DNA of 29,895 nucleotides from JAICSD01 sp035637115 (GTDB lineage Bacteria > Acidobacteriota > Vicinamibacteria > Vicinamibacterales > 2-12-FULL-66-21). Under the pieces are notes generated by a model. That model was not told where the DNA came from and searched no databases. It worked only from the letters and a program-made list of their open reading frames with translations. The stretch spans positions 1 to 29,895 of the forward strand of contig DASPXV010000184.1 in the NCBI GenBank assembly GCA_035637115.1. Direction: 5' to 3'. Made by a program: the position numbers and the translations under genes. Of the stretch, positions 7,383 to 15,955 are shown piece after piece (position 1 is the first letter of the stretch; every line of letters starts with the position of its first letter).

Positions 7383-9545
7383 TCAGTACTTGAGCGTCAG
7401 GCCGGCACGCCACAACCGTGGCGCGCCGACGGTTCTAATCGGCGTTCGTCCCGTGTCCAGCTCCTCGTCCAGCGCGTTCTCGAGCGCGGCGAACAGCTCA
7501 ACGCGCCGCGACCACCGCCATCCCGCACGGCCATCGAGCAGCGATCCGCGCGCGAGCCCGAGTTCGTTGCGGTCATCATCGAACTGCGCGCCGATGATGC
7601 GCAGTGTCGCCGCGCCCGCGAAGGCGCCCGCATTCGCACGAGCGCCGATCGATCCCGACGCGCGCGGCACCTGAGGCACGCGCTTGCCGTCGAGCTCCCC
7701 CGACGTGAAGGTGGCGTCGTTGATCGCCCAGGCGCTTGTCACCGTGATCCCTCGATGGGCGCGCCATTCGAGCTCGAGTTCTGATCCGATGGTTCGGGCG
7801 TCGCCGTTGGTGCGCTCGCGAACGATTGCCGAGGATGATGCTGACAAGGTCCGGTTGTAGACCGCGCCGTCGAGCCATGTCGCGTACGCAATCGCGCGAG
7901 CCGTCCACCGATCGCGCCGCATGGTGAAGGCGACTTCCGGGCCGTGCGATTCTTCTGCTTTCAACGACGCATTCGCCTGCGTCGTCGTATTGCCGACACG
8001 GAACGAACGATAGAGCTCGTTCATCGTCGGCGTCCGGAAGCCGCTCATCCAGGTCCCCCGAAGTGTCATGCCAGATGCAAAGGACACCGTGGCGCCCACG
8101 CGCGGTTCGAAGAAACCCTTGTTGGTCGCGATGTCCGGAGATGCCAGCTTCGTGAGCCGCCAATAGTCCGCGCGAGCTCCGGCATCGAGTGTGAGGCGCG
8201 TGGATGGCATAAAGCGGATCTGCCCCATCACGCCTTCGCCGTGTTGCCGGGCACGGGTTCGAGCGATCGCGCTTTGCACGCCGGAGATTGCGATGGAAGC
8301 CTCGTCGAGATTCGCGCGCGCGATGCGGTCGTTGAATGCGATGAGCCCTTCGACATTCCGTCGCTGGAGAATCCAGCTGACGCCAACGCCGCCGCCCGTC
8401 GATCCGACCCACTGCAGGTTCGTCAGGCGCTCGGTCGCGCGACTCGTCGCCACTGCCGAAAACGTCTGCCGATAGCTGGTCGCGCTCACGTCGCCGCGCG
8501 CTTCCCAGACACCGCCGCCGGCGAGACCGTGCGCGTTCCCGCCGCCCCACCGCGTCACCGTACCGTTCACCTGCGCTGGCGTCCCGTTGCCGCGATCCTC
8601 TGTAAAGTACCCGCCACGCGCCGTACCCTGCAGCGCGCCGTGAGTGGCGCCGATCCATCCAAGACCCGAAGTGGCGTGCGAATCGGCCGGCACGTCGATG
8701 ACGCCACGCGCTTCCGGCGCCACGACGCGATAGCCGTCCGTGGCGAGTCGCTCGCCCGACCCGCCGGCGATCAGGCCGTCGCGCGAGATCGCCGCGTAGC
8801 CGGAGATCCGCTGGGAACCGCGCGACCCGCCGTCGATCCACGCTTCTGCGCCGCTGCTCGTTCGTGTGGTCAACCGGATGACGCCGCCCAGCGCGTCGTT
8901 TCCGTGCACGTCGCCCGAGCCGCCACGCAGAATATCCACCCGCTGGAGCGCCGCAACTGGAATTCGATCCCAGTAGACCCAGCCGCCGAACGGATCGTTC
9001 AGCGGCACGTCGTCCGAAACGACAAGAGTGCGGCTGGCGCCCGAGGCCGACAGGCCGCGTAGCGTCACTCCCTGCGTCGTCGGATTCGCCACTGCAGACG
9101 ATGTGCGGCGGAAAAGACTGAAGCCGGGGACCATACGGAGCTGATCGTCGAGACGCAGCGCGGGCGCGGCGGCGATCGTCGAACGATCGATCGTCGTCAC
9201 GCTGCTCTCGATGGAGAGGCGTGCCGGCCATGACTCAGCGGACACCGTGATCTGTTCGGCGATCGCTTCAAGGCGCAGCTCGGTGCGGAGCGCCGGCGAG
9301 GGCACTTTCACCGTACGCTCGACGGGAGAAAAGCCGGTCGCGGTAACTCGAACGGTTGCGCCGGACGCGCTTGCCGGAAGGGCGGCGGTCCACGTACCGT
9401 CCTGTGCCGTTTCGACGGTCACCGCCATGTCGTTGACAGTCACCGTGACCATCGCACCACGAACGGGCGCTGAGGTCGAGTCGACGACGACACCGGTGAG
9501 TGCGGGGGATTGAAAGAGAATCGCGATCAGCAGCAGAGTGATCAT
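7383..9545 (-). CDS. TonB-dependent outer-membrane receptor
   Basis: 720 residues. A short signal peptide (MITLLLIAILFQSPA) is followed by a carboxypeptidase-regulatory-like Ig fold (residues ~16-95; LTGVVVDSTSAPVRGAMVTVTV). A plug domain follows (SVTTIDRSTIAAAPALRLDDQL ... TTQGVTLRGLSASGASRTLVVSDDVPLNDPFGGW ... VDILRGGSGDVHGNDALGGVI), then a beta-barrel ending in AGLTLKY. The plug resembles the BtuB/FepA type. It would import a scarce ligand (metal chelate, vitamin or oligosaccharide) using TonB energy; the ligand cannot be read from the sequence. Its ATG overlaps the stop of the response-regulator gene (ATGA), so expression is very likely coupled to the two-component system. The formylglycine-enzyme-like gene follows after 5 bp. 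Confidence 0.93.
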   Translation of the reverse strand: MITLLLIAILFQSPALTGVVVDSTSAPVRGAMVTVTVNDMAVTVETAQDGTWTAALPASASGATVRVTATGFSPVERTVKVPSPALRTELRLEAIAEQITVSAESWPARLSIESSVTTIDRSTIAAAPALRLDDQLRMVPGFSLFRRTSSAVANPTTQGVTLRGLSASGASRTLVVSDDVPLNDPFGGWVYWDRIPVAALQRVDILRGGSGDVHGNDALGGVIRLTTRTSSGAEAWIDGGSRGSQRISGYAAISRDGLIAGGSGERLATDGYRVVAPEARGVIDVPADSHATSGLGWIGATHGALQGTARGGYFTEDRGNGTPAQVNGTVTRWGGGNAHGLAGGGVWEARGDVSATSYRQTFSAVATSRATERLTNLQWVGSTGGGVGVSWILQRRNVEGLIAFNDRIARANLDEASIAISGVQSAIARTRARQHGEGVMGQIRFMPSTRLTLDAGARADYWRLTKLASPDIATNKGFFEPRVGATVSFASGMTLRGTWMSGFRTPTMNELYRSFRVGNTTTQANASLKAEESHGPEVAFTMRRDRWTARAIAYATWLDGAVYNRTLSASSSAIVRERTNGDARTIGSELELEWRAHRGITVTSAWAINDATFTSGELDGKRVPQVPRASGSIGARANAGAFAGAATLRIIGAQFDDDRNELGLARGSLLDGRAGWRWSRRVELFAALENALDEELDTGRTPIRTVGAPRLWRAGLTLKY

Positions 9546-10270
9546 TCAGGGCTGGCGATGAACTTGTACCCGACGCCGCGCACAGTCAACAGGTGCTTCG
9601 GCCTGGCGGGTTCGGTTTCGATGTAGCGCCGCAGACGCACGATGAAGTTGTCGATCGCTCGCGTGTCCGTGTCTTCGTGAAGTCCCCACACCTGCTCGAG
9701 CATCGTCTTTCTCGAGACGACTTTCCCTTCGTGTTCGATGAGGTACCGCAACAGGTTGGCCTCCATGAGGGTCAATTGCAGAACGCGGTCGCCGACGGTG
9801 AGGTCGAGCGTATCAAAATCCACGGTCTTTCCGGCGAATGTGAACCGATCCGCCCTCGGTTCGCGACGAGCGCCGTTTCGGGTCCACGAGCTGCGCCGCA
9901 GCAGGCTGCCGATACGCGCGAGCAGGATCGCCAGCTCCGCCGGCTTCGCGAGGTAGTCATCGGCGCCCGCGGCAAATCCCTTCAGCACGTCCTCCGGCCG
10001 GCCGCGCGCAGTGAGCATCAGGACGGGGACGAAATTCTGGTGCTGCCGGAGCTCGGTCGCGACCGCGAATCCATCCACGTCCGGCAGCATGACGTCGAGG
10101 ACAACGAGGTCGAAATGCTCCGCGGGGTCGAGCAGACGTGCCAGGGCGCGGCGTCCGCTGTCGACGATCTCCGCGCGGAATCCCTCCGCCTCGAGGTTGA
10201 AGCGCAGGCCTTCGGCGAGGTGCTGCTCGTCCTCGACGATGAGCACGTGCTGCGGCATGCGAACCGTCAC
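9542..10270 (-). CDS. OmpR/PhoB-family response regulator
   Basis: 242 residues. The receiver domain (1-125) has the acidic pocket VEDE, the phosphoacceptor Asp59 in VVLDVMLPDVDG, the Thr in MLTARG and the Lys in YLAKPAE. The C-terminal winged helix (~145-240) is of OmpR type (LTLMEANLLRYLIEHEGKVVSRKTMLEQVWG ... RAIDNFIVRLRRYIE ... LLTVRGVGYKF). The start is GTG at 10270, which overlaps the kinase stop (GTGA); an ATG four codons later (10258) is an alternative. It sits between its kinase and the receptor gene, with overlaps at both ends, so it probably controls its own operon. Confidence 0.95.
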   Translation of the reverse strand: MTVRMPQHVLIVEDEQHLAEGLRFNLEAEGFRAEIVDSGRRALARLLDPAEHFDLVVLDVMLPDVDGFAVATELRQHQNFVPVLMLTARGRPEDVLKGFAAGADDYLAKPAELAILLARIGSLLRRSSWTRNGARREPRADRFTFAGKTVDFDTLDLTVGDRVLQLTLMEANLLRYLIEHEGKVVSRKTMLEQVWGLHEDTDTRAIDNFIVRLRRYIETEPARPKHLLTVRGVGYKFIASPE

Positions 10271-11163
10271 GCGGAAGCGGCGGGAAGGAGCAGCGTGAAC
10301 GTGCTCCCGTGTCCCGGACCAGCGCTCTGGGCGAAGGCGCGTCCGCCGTGCTTGCGGGCGACGGATCGCACGATGAACAGGCCGAGCCCGCTGCCCTTGG
10401 TACGAACGGCCACGCTCGCAGGAATGCGGTAAAACCGCTTGAAGATCCGCTTCAGCTCCTCTGGCGAAATCCCCACGCCGTTATCCGTCACGCGAACGGC
10501 CACGCGATTGTTGTGCAGCTCCTCGACCTCGACGACGATTTTCGGCTCTCCTTGCGAGTACTTCACCGCGTTGTCCAGAAGATTCCAGACGGCGGCCTTG
10601 AGCTCCTCGCTGTCGCCCAGCACGATGGCTTCTTTCGTGTGCTCGACGTATTCGAGCGCGTCGGGCCCGAGATGAAACCGTGTCCGGGCGAGCTCCACGC
10701 ACTCGCGCGCGATCTGCCCGAGGTCGAGCCGCACGCGCGCGCTGCGGCGCAGGATCGATCCCGTCGCCCCGGCGCGCAGCACCTGGTCGATCGTGTGCAG
10801 CAGGCGATCGCTGTCTTCCAGCATGATTCGGTAGAACTCACGCCGCTTCTCGTCGTCCAGCTCGCGGGACTGCAGCGTCTGCAGGTACAGCCGAATGGAC
10901 GCGACGGGCGTTTTCAATTCGTGCGTCACCGCATTGATGAAGGAGTCGTGCTGCTCGTTGCGGCGGATTTCGCGCACCAGAAAGATCGTGTTCACGACGC
11001 CACCGGCAATGATGACGAGGAAGAAGATCGACCCGAACACGATCAGCATCCCCTCGCGCCAGTTGATTACCAGCCAGCTGATGTTCAGCGTGACGGCGGC
11101 GGCGACGAGGCAGATGCCGAGGACCGTGAAGGTGATCGCCTTCCGTTTCCGGCCGGAAATCAT
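10267..11163 (-). CDS. Intramembrane-sensing sensor histidine kinase
   Basis: About 298 residues. Two transmembrane helices (~10-33 and ~39-62) are joined by only about five residues (NWREG), leaving no periplasmic sensor domain; the input must come through the membrane, the short loop or a partner protein. The H-box follows at once (FINAVTHELKTPVASIRLYLQ, phospho-His81). The HATPase domain has the N box NLLDNAVKYSQ, G1 DNGVGI, F box FKRFYR and G2 GSGLGLFIV. A GTG at 11166 directly precedes the ATG I chose; a purine stretch GAGAGG sits only 2 nt upstream of the ATG, so the exact start is uncertain. Divergent from pssA with under 35 bp between them. Confidence 0.93.
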   Translation of the reverse strand: MISGRKRKAITFTVLGICLVAAAVTLNISWLVINWREGMLIVFGSIFFLVIIAGGVVNTIFLVREIRRNEQHDSFINAVTHELKTPVASIRLYLQTLQSRELDDEKRREFYRIMLEDSDRLLHTIDQVLRAGATGSILRRSARVRLDLGQIARECVELARTRFHLGPDALEYVEHTKEAIVLGDSEELKAAVWNLLDNAVKYSQGEPKIVVEVEELHNNRVAVRVTDNGVGISPEELKRIFKRFYRIPASVAVRTKGSGLGLFIVRSVARKHGGRAFAQSAGPGHGSTFTLLLPAASA

Positions 11164-11194
11164 CACCTCTCAGGATAACCGCATCGAGTACCCT

Positions 11195-11830
11195 ATGGGG
11201 ATGGACCCGCCGCGCCGGCACATGTCGATGCTGCGCTCGTATACGCCGGCCGATGCCCTGACGATCGGCAACGCGGCGTGCGGGACGATCGCCATCTTTC
11301 TGTGCCTCGACTACCTCGCCGCAGACGAGCGGCGGTTCCTGTGGACGGCGTTCCTGCTGCTGCCCCTGGCGCTCGTGTGTGACGTCCTCGACGGGTACGT
11401 CGCGCGGCTCAATCGAACGCGCCAATCCGTGCTGGGGGCAGACCTGGACTCACTCGCGGACGTGATCTCGTTCGGTGTCGCGCCTGCGGTCCTCGGCTTC
11501 ACGCTCGGGATGCGCGGCGGATGGGACATGCTGATCCTCACGTATTTCGTCGTGTGCGGCGTCAGCCGTCTGGCGCGATTCAACGTCACGGCGAAGGCGC
11601 TTGCGGACAGCGGGACGGGGAAAGTGAAATATTTCGAGGGGACGCCGATTCCTACGAGCATCCTCATCGTCGGACTGCTCGGCCTGGCGGTTTATCTCGG
11701 GCGGATCGACGAGCGCCTGTGGTTCGGCGCCCATCGACTCGGTCCTGCGACTTTGCATCCGCTCGCGCTGGTGTTCGGGGCGAGCGGAAGCGCGATGATC
11801 AGTGCGACGCTCCGGATCCCGAAACCGTAG
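11195..11830 (+). CDS. pssA: CDP-diacylglycerol--serine O-phosphatidyltransferase
   Basis: About 211 residues, an integral membrane enzyme of phosphatidylserine (and so phosphatidylethanolamine) synthesis. The CDP-alcohol phosphotransferase signature is complete: DVLDGYVAR, then after nine residues GADLDSLAD, giving the D-x2-DG-x2-AR ... G-x3-D-x3-D metal and catalytic site. TM segments include FLWTAFLLLPLALVCDV, VISFGVAPAVLGFTLG, MLILTYFVVCGVS and ILIVGLLGLAVYLG. VSRLARFN and KYFEGTPIPTS are typical of the PssA subgroup. Start uncertain: ATG at 11195, 11201 or 11222, none with a good ribosome site. No decarboxylase gene (psd) is present here. The 3' end overlaps the S9 peptidase gene by 32 bp. 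Confidence 0.9.
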   Translation: MGMDPPRRHMSMLRSYTPADALTIGNAACGTIAIFLCLDYLAADERRFLWTAFLLLPLALVCDVLDGYVARLNRTRQSVLGADLDSLADVISFGVAPAVLGFTLGMRGGWDMLILTYFVVCGVSRLARFNVTAKALADSGTGKVKYFEGTPIPTSILIVGLLGLAVYLGRIDERLWFGAHRLGPATLHPLALVFGASGSAMISATLRIPKP

Positions 11831-14800
11831 GCTTTTCCTTGTCGAGGAACGTAATCCCCTCGGTGAGCCACTTCGGAGCGGGCGCACCCTTCAGGTAGTG
11901 ATCGAAGAACTCGAAGAAGCGGACGGTCAGATCTTTACGATTCGCGACGCCGCGCAGGCCGTGGCCCTCGCCCGGATACGCGAGCAGTACGGCCTTCTTG
12001 TTGTTGTAGCGGAGCGCGTTGTACATCGCGAGACCGTTCGTAAAAGGCACGGTGGGATCGGCGGCGCCGTGCATGATCAGGAACGGCGCCGTGACTTCGG
12101 GCACGTGCGTGAGCGCGGACTCGAACATGTACATCTCGGGCTTCTCCCACGGTGACACGGCTTCGCGTCCCTGGCTGTACAGGTAGTAATCGAACGCGTT
12201 CGCGCCACTGCCGCCCTGGACGGCGTACGACCAGCCCCAGTTCTGGTTGAAGTCGAAGTAGAGGTCGGTCACGCCGGCGCCCATCCCGACCGCGGCGAAG
12301 AGGCGCGAGCGCGTGCCGATGAACGCGGCGCCTTCACCGCCGTAACTGTGACCGGTGATGCCGATGTGTTTTGGATCGGCGTAGCCCATCTCGATCACTT
12401 TCCGCGTTGCAGCCTCGACGCACTCGAGCATGTCGCTGTGCGACGCACCCGTGCGGAAGTACACGTCCGGCAGCATGGTGATGTAGCCCTTGCTCACGGC
12501 CTCCATCGGCGAGCCACCCATGCCGGTGAGATACGACGGCGCGTTATAGCGGTGCAGGTTCTGCGAATTCTTCTCGTAGAACGTCACGAGCATTGGCCGC
12601 TTTTCACCAGGCTTGTAGTCGTCCGGCAACGCGAGGATGCCCTGCAGGCGCACGCCATCCTTGTTTTTGAAATCGAACAGGATGCGGTGTCCCCACATGT
12701 ACTCCTTCTGCTGCGGGTTCGCGTCGCTGATCTTCGTGGAATCCTTGAAGCCGGCGTTCGACACGCGGAGGTCAGGGAACTCGACGAACGTCTGGCGCGT
12801 GAACAGGTACTTGTCCGCCTTCGCCGCCTTGACGGGATTGCTGAACGCGGCGTCTTCGTAGACGAGCTCCTTCAGTTGGCCGTTGGCGAGCTCGTAGAAG
12901 CCCGCCTTCTTGGTGTACTCGCCGTACGCCGACAGCATGATCGGCTTCGATAGATCGATCGTCGCGCGCGCCGCGGCACTGCCACCACGACCGCCTCCGA
13001 ATCCACCGCCGCCGGGACCTCCCTGCCCTCCGGTCGGCGCCGTCAGGCTGCCGAGATTTGGTTCGAGCGGCTCGGTGCGCACATAGCGGAACCGAATCTC
13101 CCCTTTCGTACCAACCCCGTTGGTCAGGTTGCGTGCTGCCGATCCGTCGAGCGGCATCTCCCACAGGTCGTAGCGGTGCTGGACGATCACAGACTTCTTG
13201 TCGGTCGTGTAGCCGGCGATCCCGTACGCGGGCTTCGGACCCGGATGATCGAATTCGATGTCGATGAAACTCGGCGCGGCCGTGCCGCCGAGCGTGCGGG
13301 ACGAAGCCGCGTCGAGATCGTACGCCTGGAGCCTGCTGTCCTTCCAATAGAGGAAGTAATGCCCGTCGGGCGAGATGCCGAACGTGTGGCTCCCGGTCGA
13401 CGTGTTCGTCAGCTGTGCCTTCAGCATCAGCGTCCTCTCGCCCGTGGACGTGTTGACGCGATAGATGTCAGCGGAGGCCCGCTTGAAGTCGTGCACGAAG
13501 CCGCGCGTGTCCCGCCCCGCGGCCCAGCGTCCGTCGGGTGCCACGTCCAGCTCGCGCATCGTTTCGTCCGCGAGCTTCACGTACTTCGCGGCGGAGACGT
13601 CGAACACCTGCCGGAACGTGAAGTTGCGATCCTGCTCGGCGCGATTCATCTGCAGCGACTGGACGCGCTCGTCCGCTGTGTTCCACACATCCACGTTCGC
13701 GAGCTCCTCGATCCCTTTTCGCGGGCCGCTGTCCGGCGCGGGAACCTGTGCCTTCGCGCCGAAGAACACGCGCTTGTTGTCGTCGCTCCAGTCGAGCGCG
13801 CCGCGGTCGCTGACGACCCATCCCTTCGGGAAGCTGGCGGCCTTCGCCGGATCCAGCGTCGCGGGCGACGCCTCGAGATCCGACAACGCGGACTGCACGT
13901 TCGGAAAGGCGATGAGCACGTTGTCGCGCTCGCGCATCTTCTCGACTTCGGAGCCCTTCAACACGGCGAGCGCCGTGCCGTCGTCGCTCCATGTGAGACG
14001 GCTGTAGATCTTTGCGTCGTTGTCGAGCGTGTTGAAGCGATTGGTCTTCAGATCGATGACGAAGAGGCCGTTGCCGTCCTTCACCGCCGCGTCGATGGTA
14101 TAGGCGAGCAATTCGCCCGGCTTGTTGAACGCGATCTCGTTGACGCTTCCCAGCAACTGGTCGCGACCGGTGACGAGGTTATGAATAATGACGTCGGTGC
14201 CGCGCGGACCCTGCGGCGCGTTTGCGCCGACGGCGGCGGCTGGTGCTCCGCCGCCCGGTGCGGGCGCCTCGCCACTCGCGCCGCCGCGGCCAGTGGCGGC
14301 GCCCGCGGCGCCCGGTGCTTTGCGCTTCAAGACGAGATGCGTGGAGTTCGCGGAAAACGCGAACGACTGGATGTCCTGCCAGGACTTGATCGTCCCCGTC
14401 GCGAGGTTGCGCAGTTCCACGCGCGTCGGTGGAGTGGGCGCGTTTGCCGCCGCGCCGCGTCCCGTTCCCTGCGCTGGCGCCGGCGAAGTTGCCGGTGCGG
14501 GCGCGGGCGCCGTCGTCGTTGGCGCAGGAGGCGTGGGGGGATTCGGCTGCGGCTGCGTCGGCGTGGTCGGTGGATTCTGTCCCGGCGGCGTCGTGGTCTG
14601 GGCCGGGTTTGACGGCGGCGCGACGCCCGGCGCCGAGGGTGGCACTGCCGTGTCGCCGCCGGGCGAAGGCTCTATCGCAGGTGCGTTCGCGCCGCCGCGG
14701 CTGCCGCGGCCTCCACGGCCGCCGCTCGGATCGACCTGATACGCGATCCACTTCGAGTCGGCGGAGAAGATCCCGCCGGTTGCGTTCGGCACTTCTACGT

Positions 14801-15071
14801 GCTGATTCGTCTCGAGCCGCACGACGTGCAGTACGGGCTTCGATTCGGCGGCGATAGTGTTGGTCAGCGACTGCGTGTACGTAAGCCAGTTCCCGTCACC
14901 GGAAATCTCCTGCCCGGAGATGGTGCGCCATTTCGAATAGTCCTCGACGCTGAGGACTTTCTTCGGGGACGCCTGCTGCGCGCTTGGAAGCGCGTAAGCG
15001 GACAAGAAGGCAGCGGCCAGGGCGAACCCGACCCAGGTGCGGCGGAGCGGCATGGTGGCGTGGTGATGCAC
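11799..15071 (-). CDS. Exported S9-family prolyl oligopeptidase-like serine peptidase with Pro/Gly-rich inserts
   Basis: 1090 residues, longer than the usual 700-900 of S9 peptidases. Signal peptide around residues 8-32 (LRRTWVGFALAAAFLSAYALPSAQ). A beta-propeller region with WD/PD40-like repeats runs to about residue 790, and a C-terminal alpha/beta hydrolase domain has the triad Ser909 (GHSYGG), Asp1005 (HGAADPTVPF) and His1037 (GEGHGL). The excess length is low-complexity: a Pro/Thr/Gly-rich insert at ~116-216, another at ~252-291 and a Gly-rich loop at nt ~12960-13036. All three interrupt propeller strands. The GTG start at 15071 is supported by AGGAG nine bases upstream; an ATG six codons in (15053) would still keep the signal peptide. 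It probably degrades peptides in the periplasm. Confidence 0.93.
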   Translation of the reverse strand: MHHHATMPLRRTWVGFALAAAFLSAYALPSAQQASPKKVLSVEDYSKWRTISGQEISGDGNWLTYTQSLTNTIAAESKPVLHVVRLETNQHVEVPNATGGIFSADSKWIAYQVDPSGGRGGRGSRGGANAPAIEPSPGGDTAVPPSAPGVAPPSNPAQTTTPPGQNPPTTPTQPQPNPPTPPAPTTTAPAPAPATSPAPAQGTGRGAAANAPTPPTRVELRNLATGTIKSWQDIQSFAFSANSTHLVLKRKAPGAAGAATGRGGASGEAPAPGGGAPAAAVGANAPQGPRGTDVIIHNLVTGRDQLLGSVNEIAFNKPGELLAYTIDAAVKDGNGLFVIDLKTNRFNTLDNDAKIYSRLTWSDDGTALAVLKGSEVEKMRERDNVLIAFPNVQSALSDLEASPATLDPAKAASFPKGWVVSDRGALDWSDDNKRVFFGAKAQVPAPDSGPRKGIEELANVDVWNTADERVQSLQMNRAEQDRNFTFRQVFDVSAAKYVKLADETMRELDVAPDGRWAAGRDTRGFVHDFKRASADIYRVNTSTGERTLMLKAQLTNTSTGSHTFGISPDGHYFLYWKDSRLQAYDLDAASSRTLGGTAAPSFIDIEFDHPGPKPAYGIAGYTTDKKSVIVQHRYDLWEMPLDGSAARNLTNGVGTKGEIRFRYVRTEPLEPNLGSLTAPTGGQGGPGGGGFGGGRGGSAAARATIDLSKPIMLSAYGEYTKKAGFYELANGQLKELVYEDAAFSNPVKAAKADKYLFTRQTFVEFPDLRVSNAGFKDSTKISDANPQQKEYMWGHRILFDFKNKDGVRLQGILALPDDYKPGEKRPMLVTFYEKNSQNLHRYNAPSYLTGMGGSPMEAVSKGYITMLPDVYFRTGASHSDMLECVEAATRKVIEMGYADPKHIGITGHSYGGEGAAFIGTRSRLFAAVGMGAGVTDLYFDFNQNWGWSYAVQGGSGANAFDYYLYSQGREAVSPWEKPEMYMFESALTHVPEVTAPFLIMHGAADPTVPFTNGLAMYNALRYNNKKAVLLAYPGEGHGLRGVANRKDLTVRFFEFFDHYLKGAPAPKWLTEGITFLDKEKPTVSGSGASH

Positions 15072-15080
15072 GGTGGAAAA

Positions 15081-15085
15081 CTCCT
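15081..15085 (-). promoter_or_regulatory. Ribosome binding site deciding a GTG start for the S9 peptidase
   Basis: AGGAG on the minus strand, nine bases before the GTG at 15071 and 27 bases before the next ATG. The spacing favours the GTG. Confidence 0.6.
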
Positions 15086-15113
15086 GTAGTGGTGGCCCGG
15101 ATCTTACGCCACA

Positions 15114-15955
15114 ATGCGTCGGGTGTGGACGTGTCCCTCGTGCCGCCGCGCGGTCGCGACACCCTACTGCCCGTCGTGCGGCGAGCGGCCACGCAGCCCG
15201 CGCGAGCTGACGTTACGCGGACTGCTCGAGCAGGCGTTCGAGGCCTTCACCAACGTCGATGGCCGGCTGCTGCGCAGTTTTCGCTGCCTGGTTGCGGCGC
15301 CCGGGACGCTGACCGTGTCGTTCCTCGAGGGGCGGCGAAAACCGTATCTCGGACCGGTCGCGTTGTTTCTCGTCGCCAACGTCATCTTCTTCGCCGCAGA
15401 ATCTCTGACGCACGGTTTCGTGTTCACGACACCGCTCGACTCGCATCTGCACTCGCAGCCGTGGAGCGCGCTCGCGGCGAGGCTCGTGTCGCGGCACATC
15501 GCGACGCAGCAGACAACGCTGGCGCTCTATGCGCCGCGCTTCGACGGCTCTGTTGCGCTGCACGCGCGGTCGCTGATCCTGCTGATGGCGCTCGCCTTTG
15601 CACCGCTGCCGGCGCTGATGTTTCGCCGCAGCACGCGCCCGTTCGCCGCACACGTGGTCTTTTCACTCCACTTGTACGCCTTCCTGCTGCTGGTCCTGTC
15701 CGTCGGCACGACAGTCCCGTGGGTGGGCGTGTTGTTCGGCGGCGAGCGATCCTTGTCTCCGACCGTCGACGGGATATTGTCGACGGTACTGCTGCCGTAT
15801 GCGCCGTGTACCTCTACGCCGCAATCGGCGTCGTGTATGGCAGGCAGTACCACGGGCGCGTGCTGCGGACATTGGCGCTCACGATCGGCGCCACGGCGAT
15901 CGCGCTCGGCTACCGGTTCGTGTTGCTACTGGTCACGCTGTTCACGACAGCGTGA
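15114..15955 (+). pseudogene. DUF3667-like membrane protein, split by a frameshift near 15786-15800
   Basis: An N-terminal zinc ribbon (C7-P-S-C10 and C19-P-S-C22-G) is followed by ELTLRGLLEQAFEAFTNVDGRLLRSF, LEGRRKPYLGPVALFLVANVIFF and several TM helices, the layout of DUF3667-type proteins. After GILSTVLLPYA the first frame turns into Cys/Arg/Ser-rich sequence. The frame one base back continues the helix pattern with AVYLYAAIGVVYGRQYHG and LGYRFVLLLVTLF up to a TGA at 15953-15955. One missing base in the stretch CTGCTGCCGTATGCGCC would restore a ~280-residue protein. This is either a real 1-bp deletion or a sequencing/assembly error. Function unknown. Its 3' end overlaps the DinB gene by 46 bp; 42 bp separate it from the divergent S9 gene. 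Confidence 0.72.

Noticed and set aside
7383..9545. Flavinylation-like motif GDVSATS in the TonB receptor as the ApbE target
   Set aside because: The motif is one residue short of the D-x-x-[ST]-[GA]-A-[TS] pattern and lies in a predicted barrel region rather than an FMN-binding domain.
13176..14612. Long open frame (478 codons) on the plus strand within the S9 peptidase gene
   Set aside because: Arg/Ala/Val-rich composition with no motifs, antisense to a gene with an intact catalytic triad; a by-product of high GC content. The same applies to plus-strand frames at 4267-5100, 6319-7674, 7944-9062 and 15799-16497.
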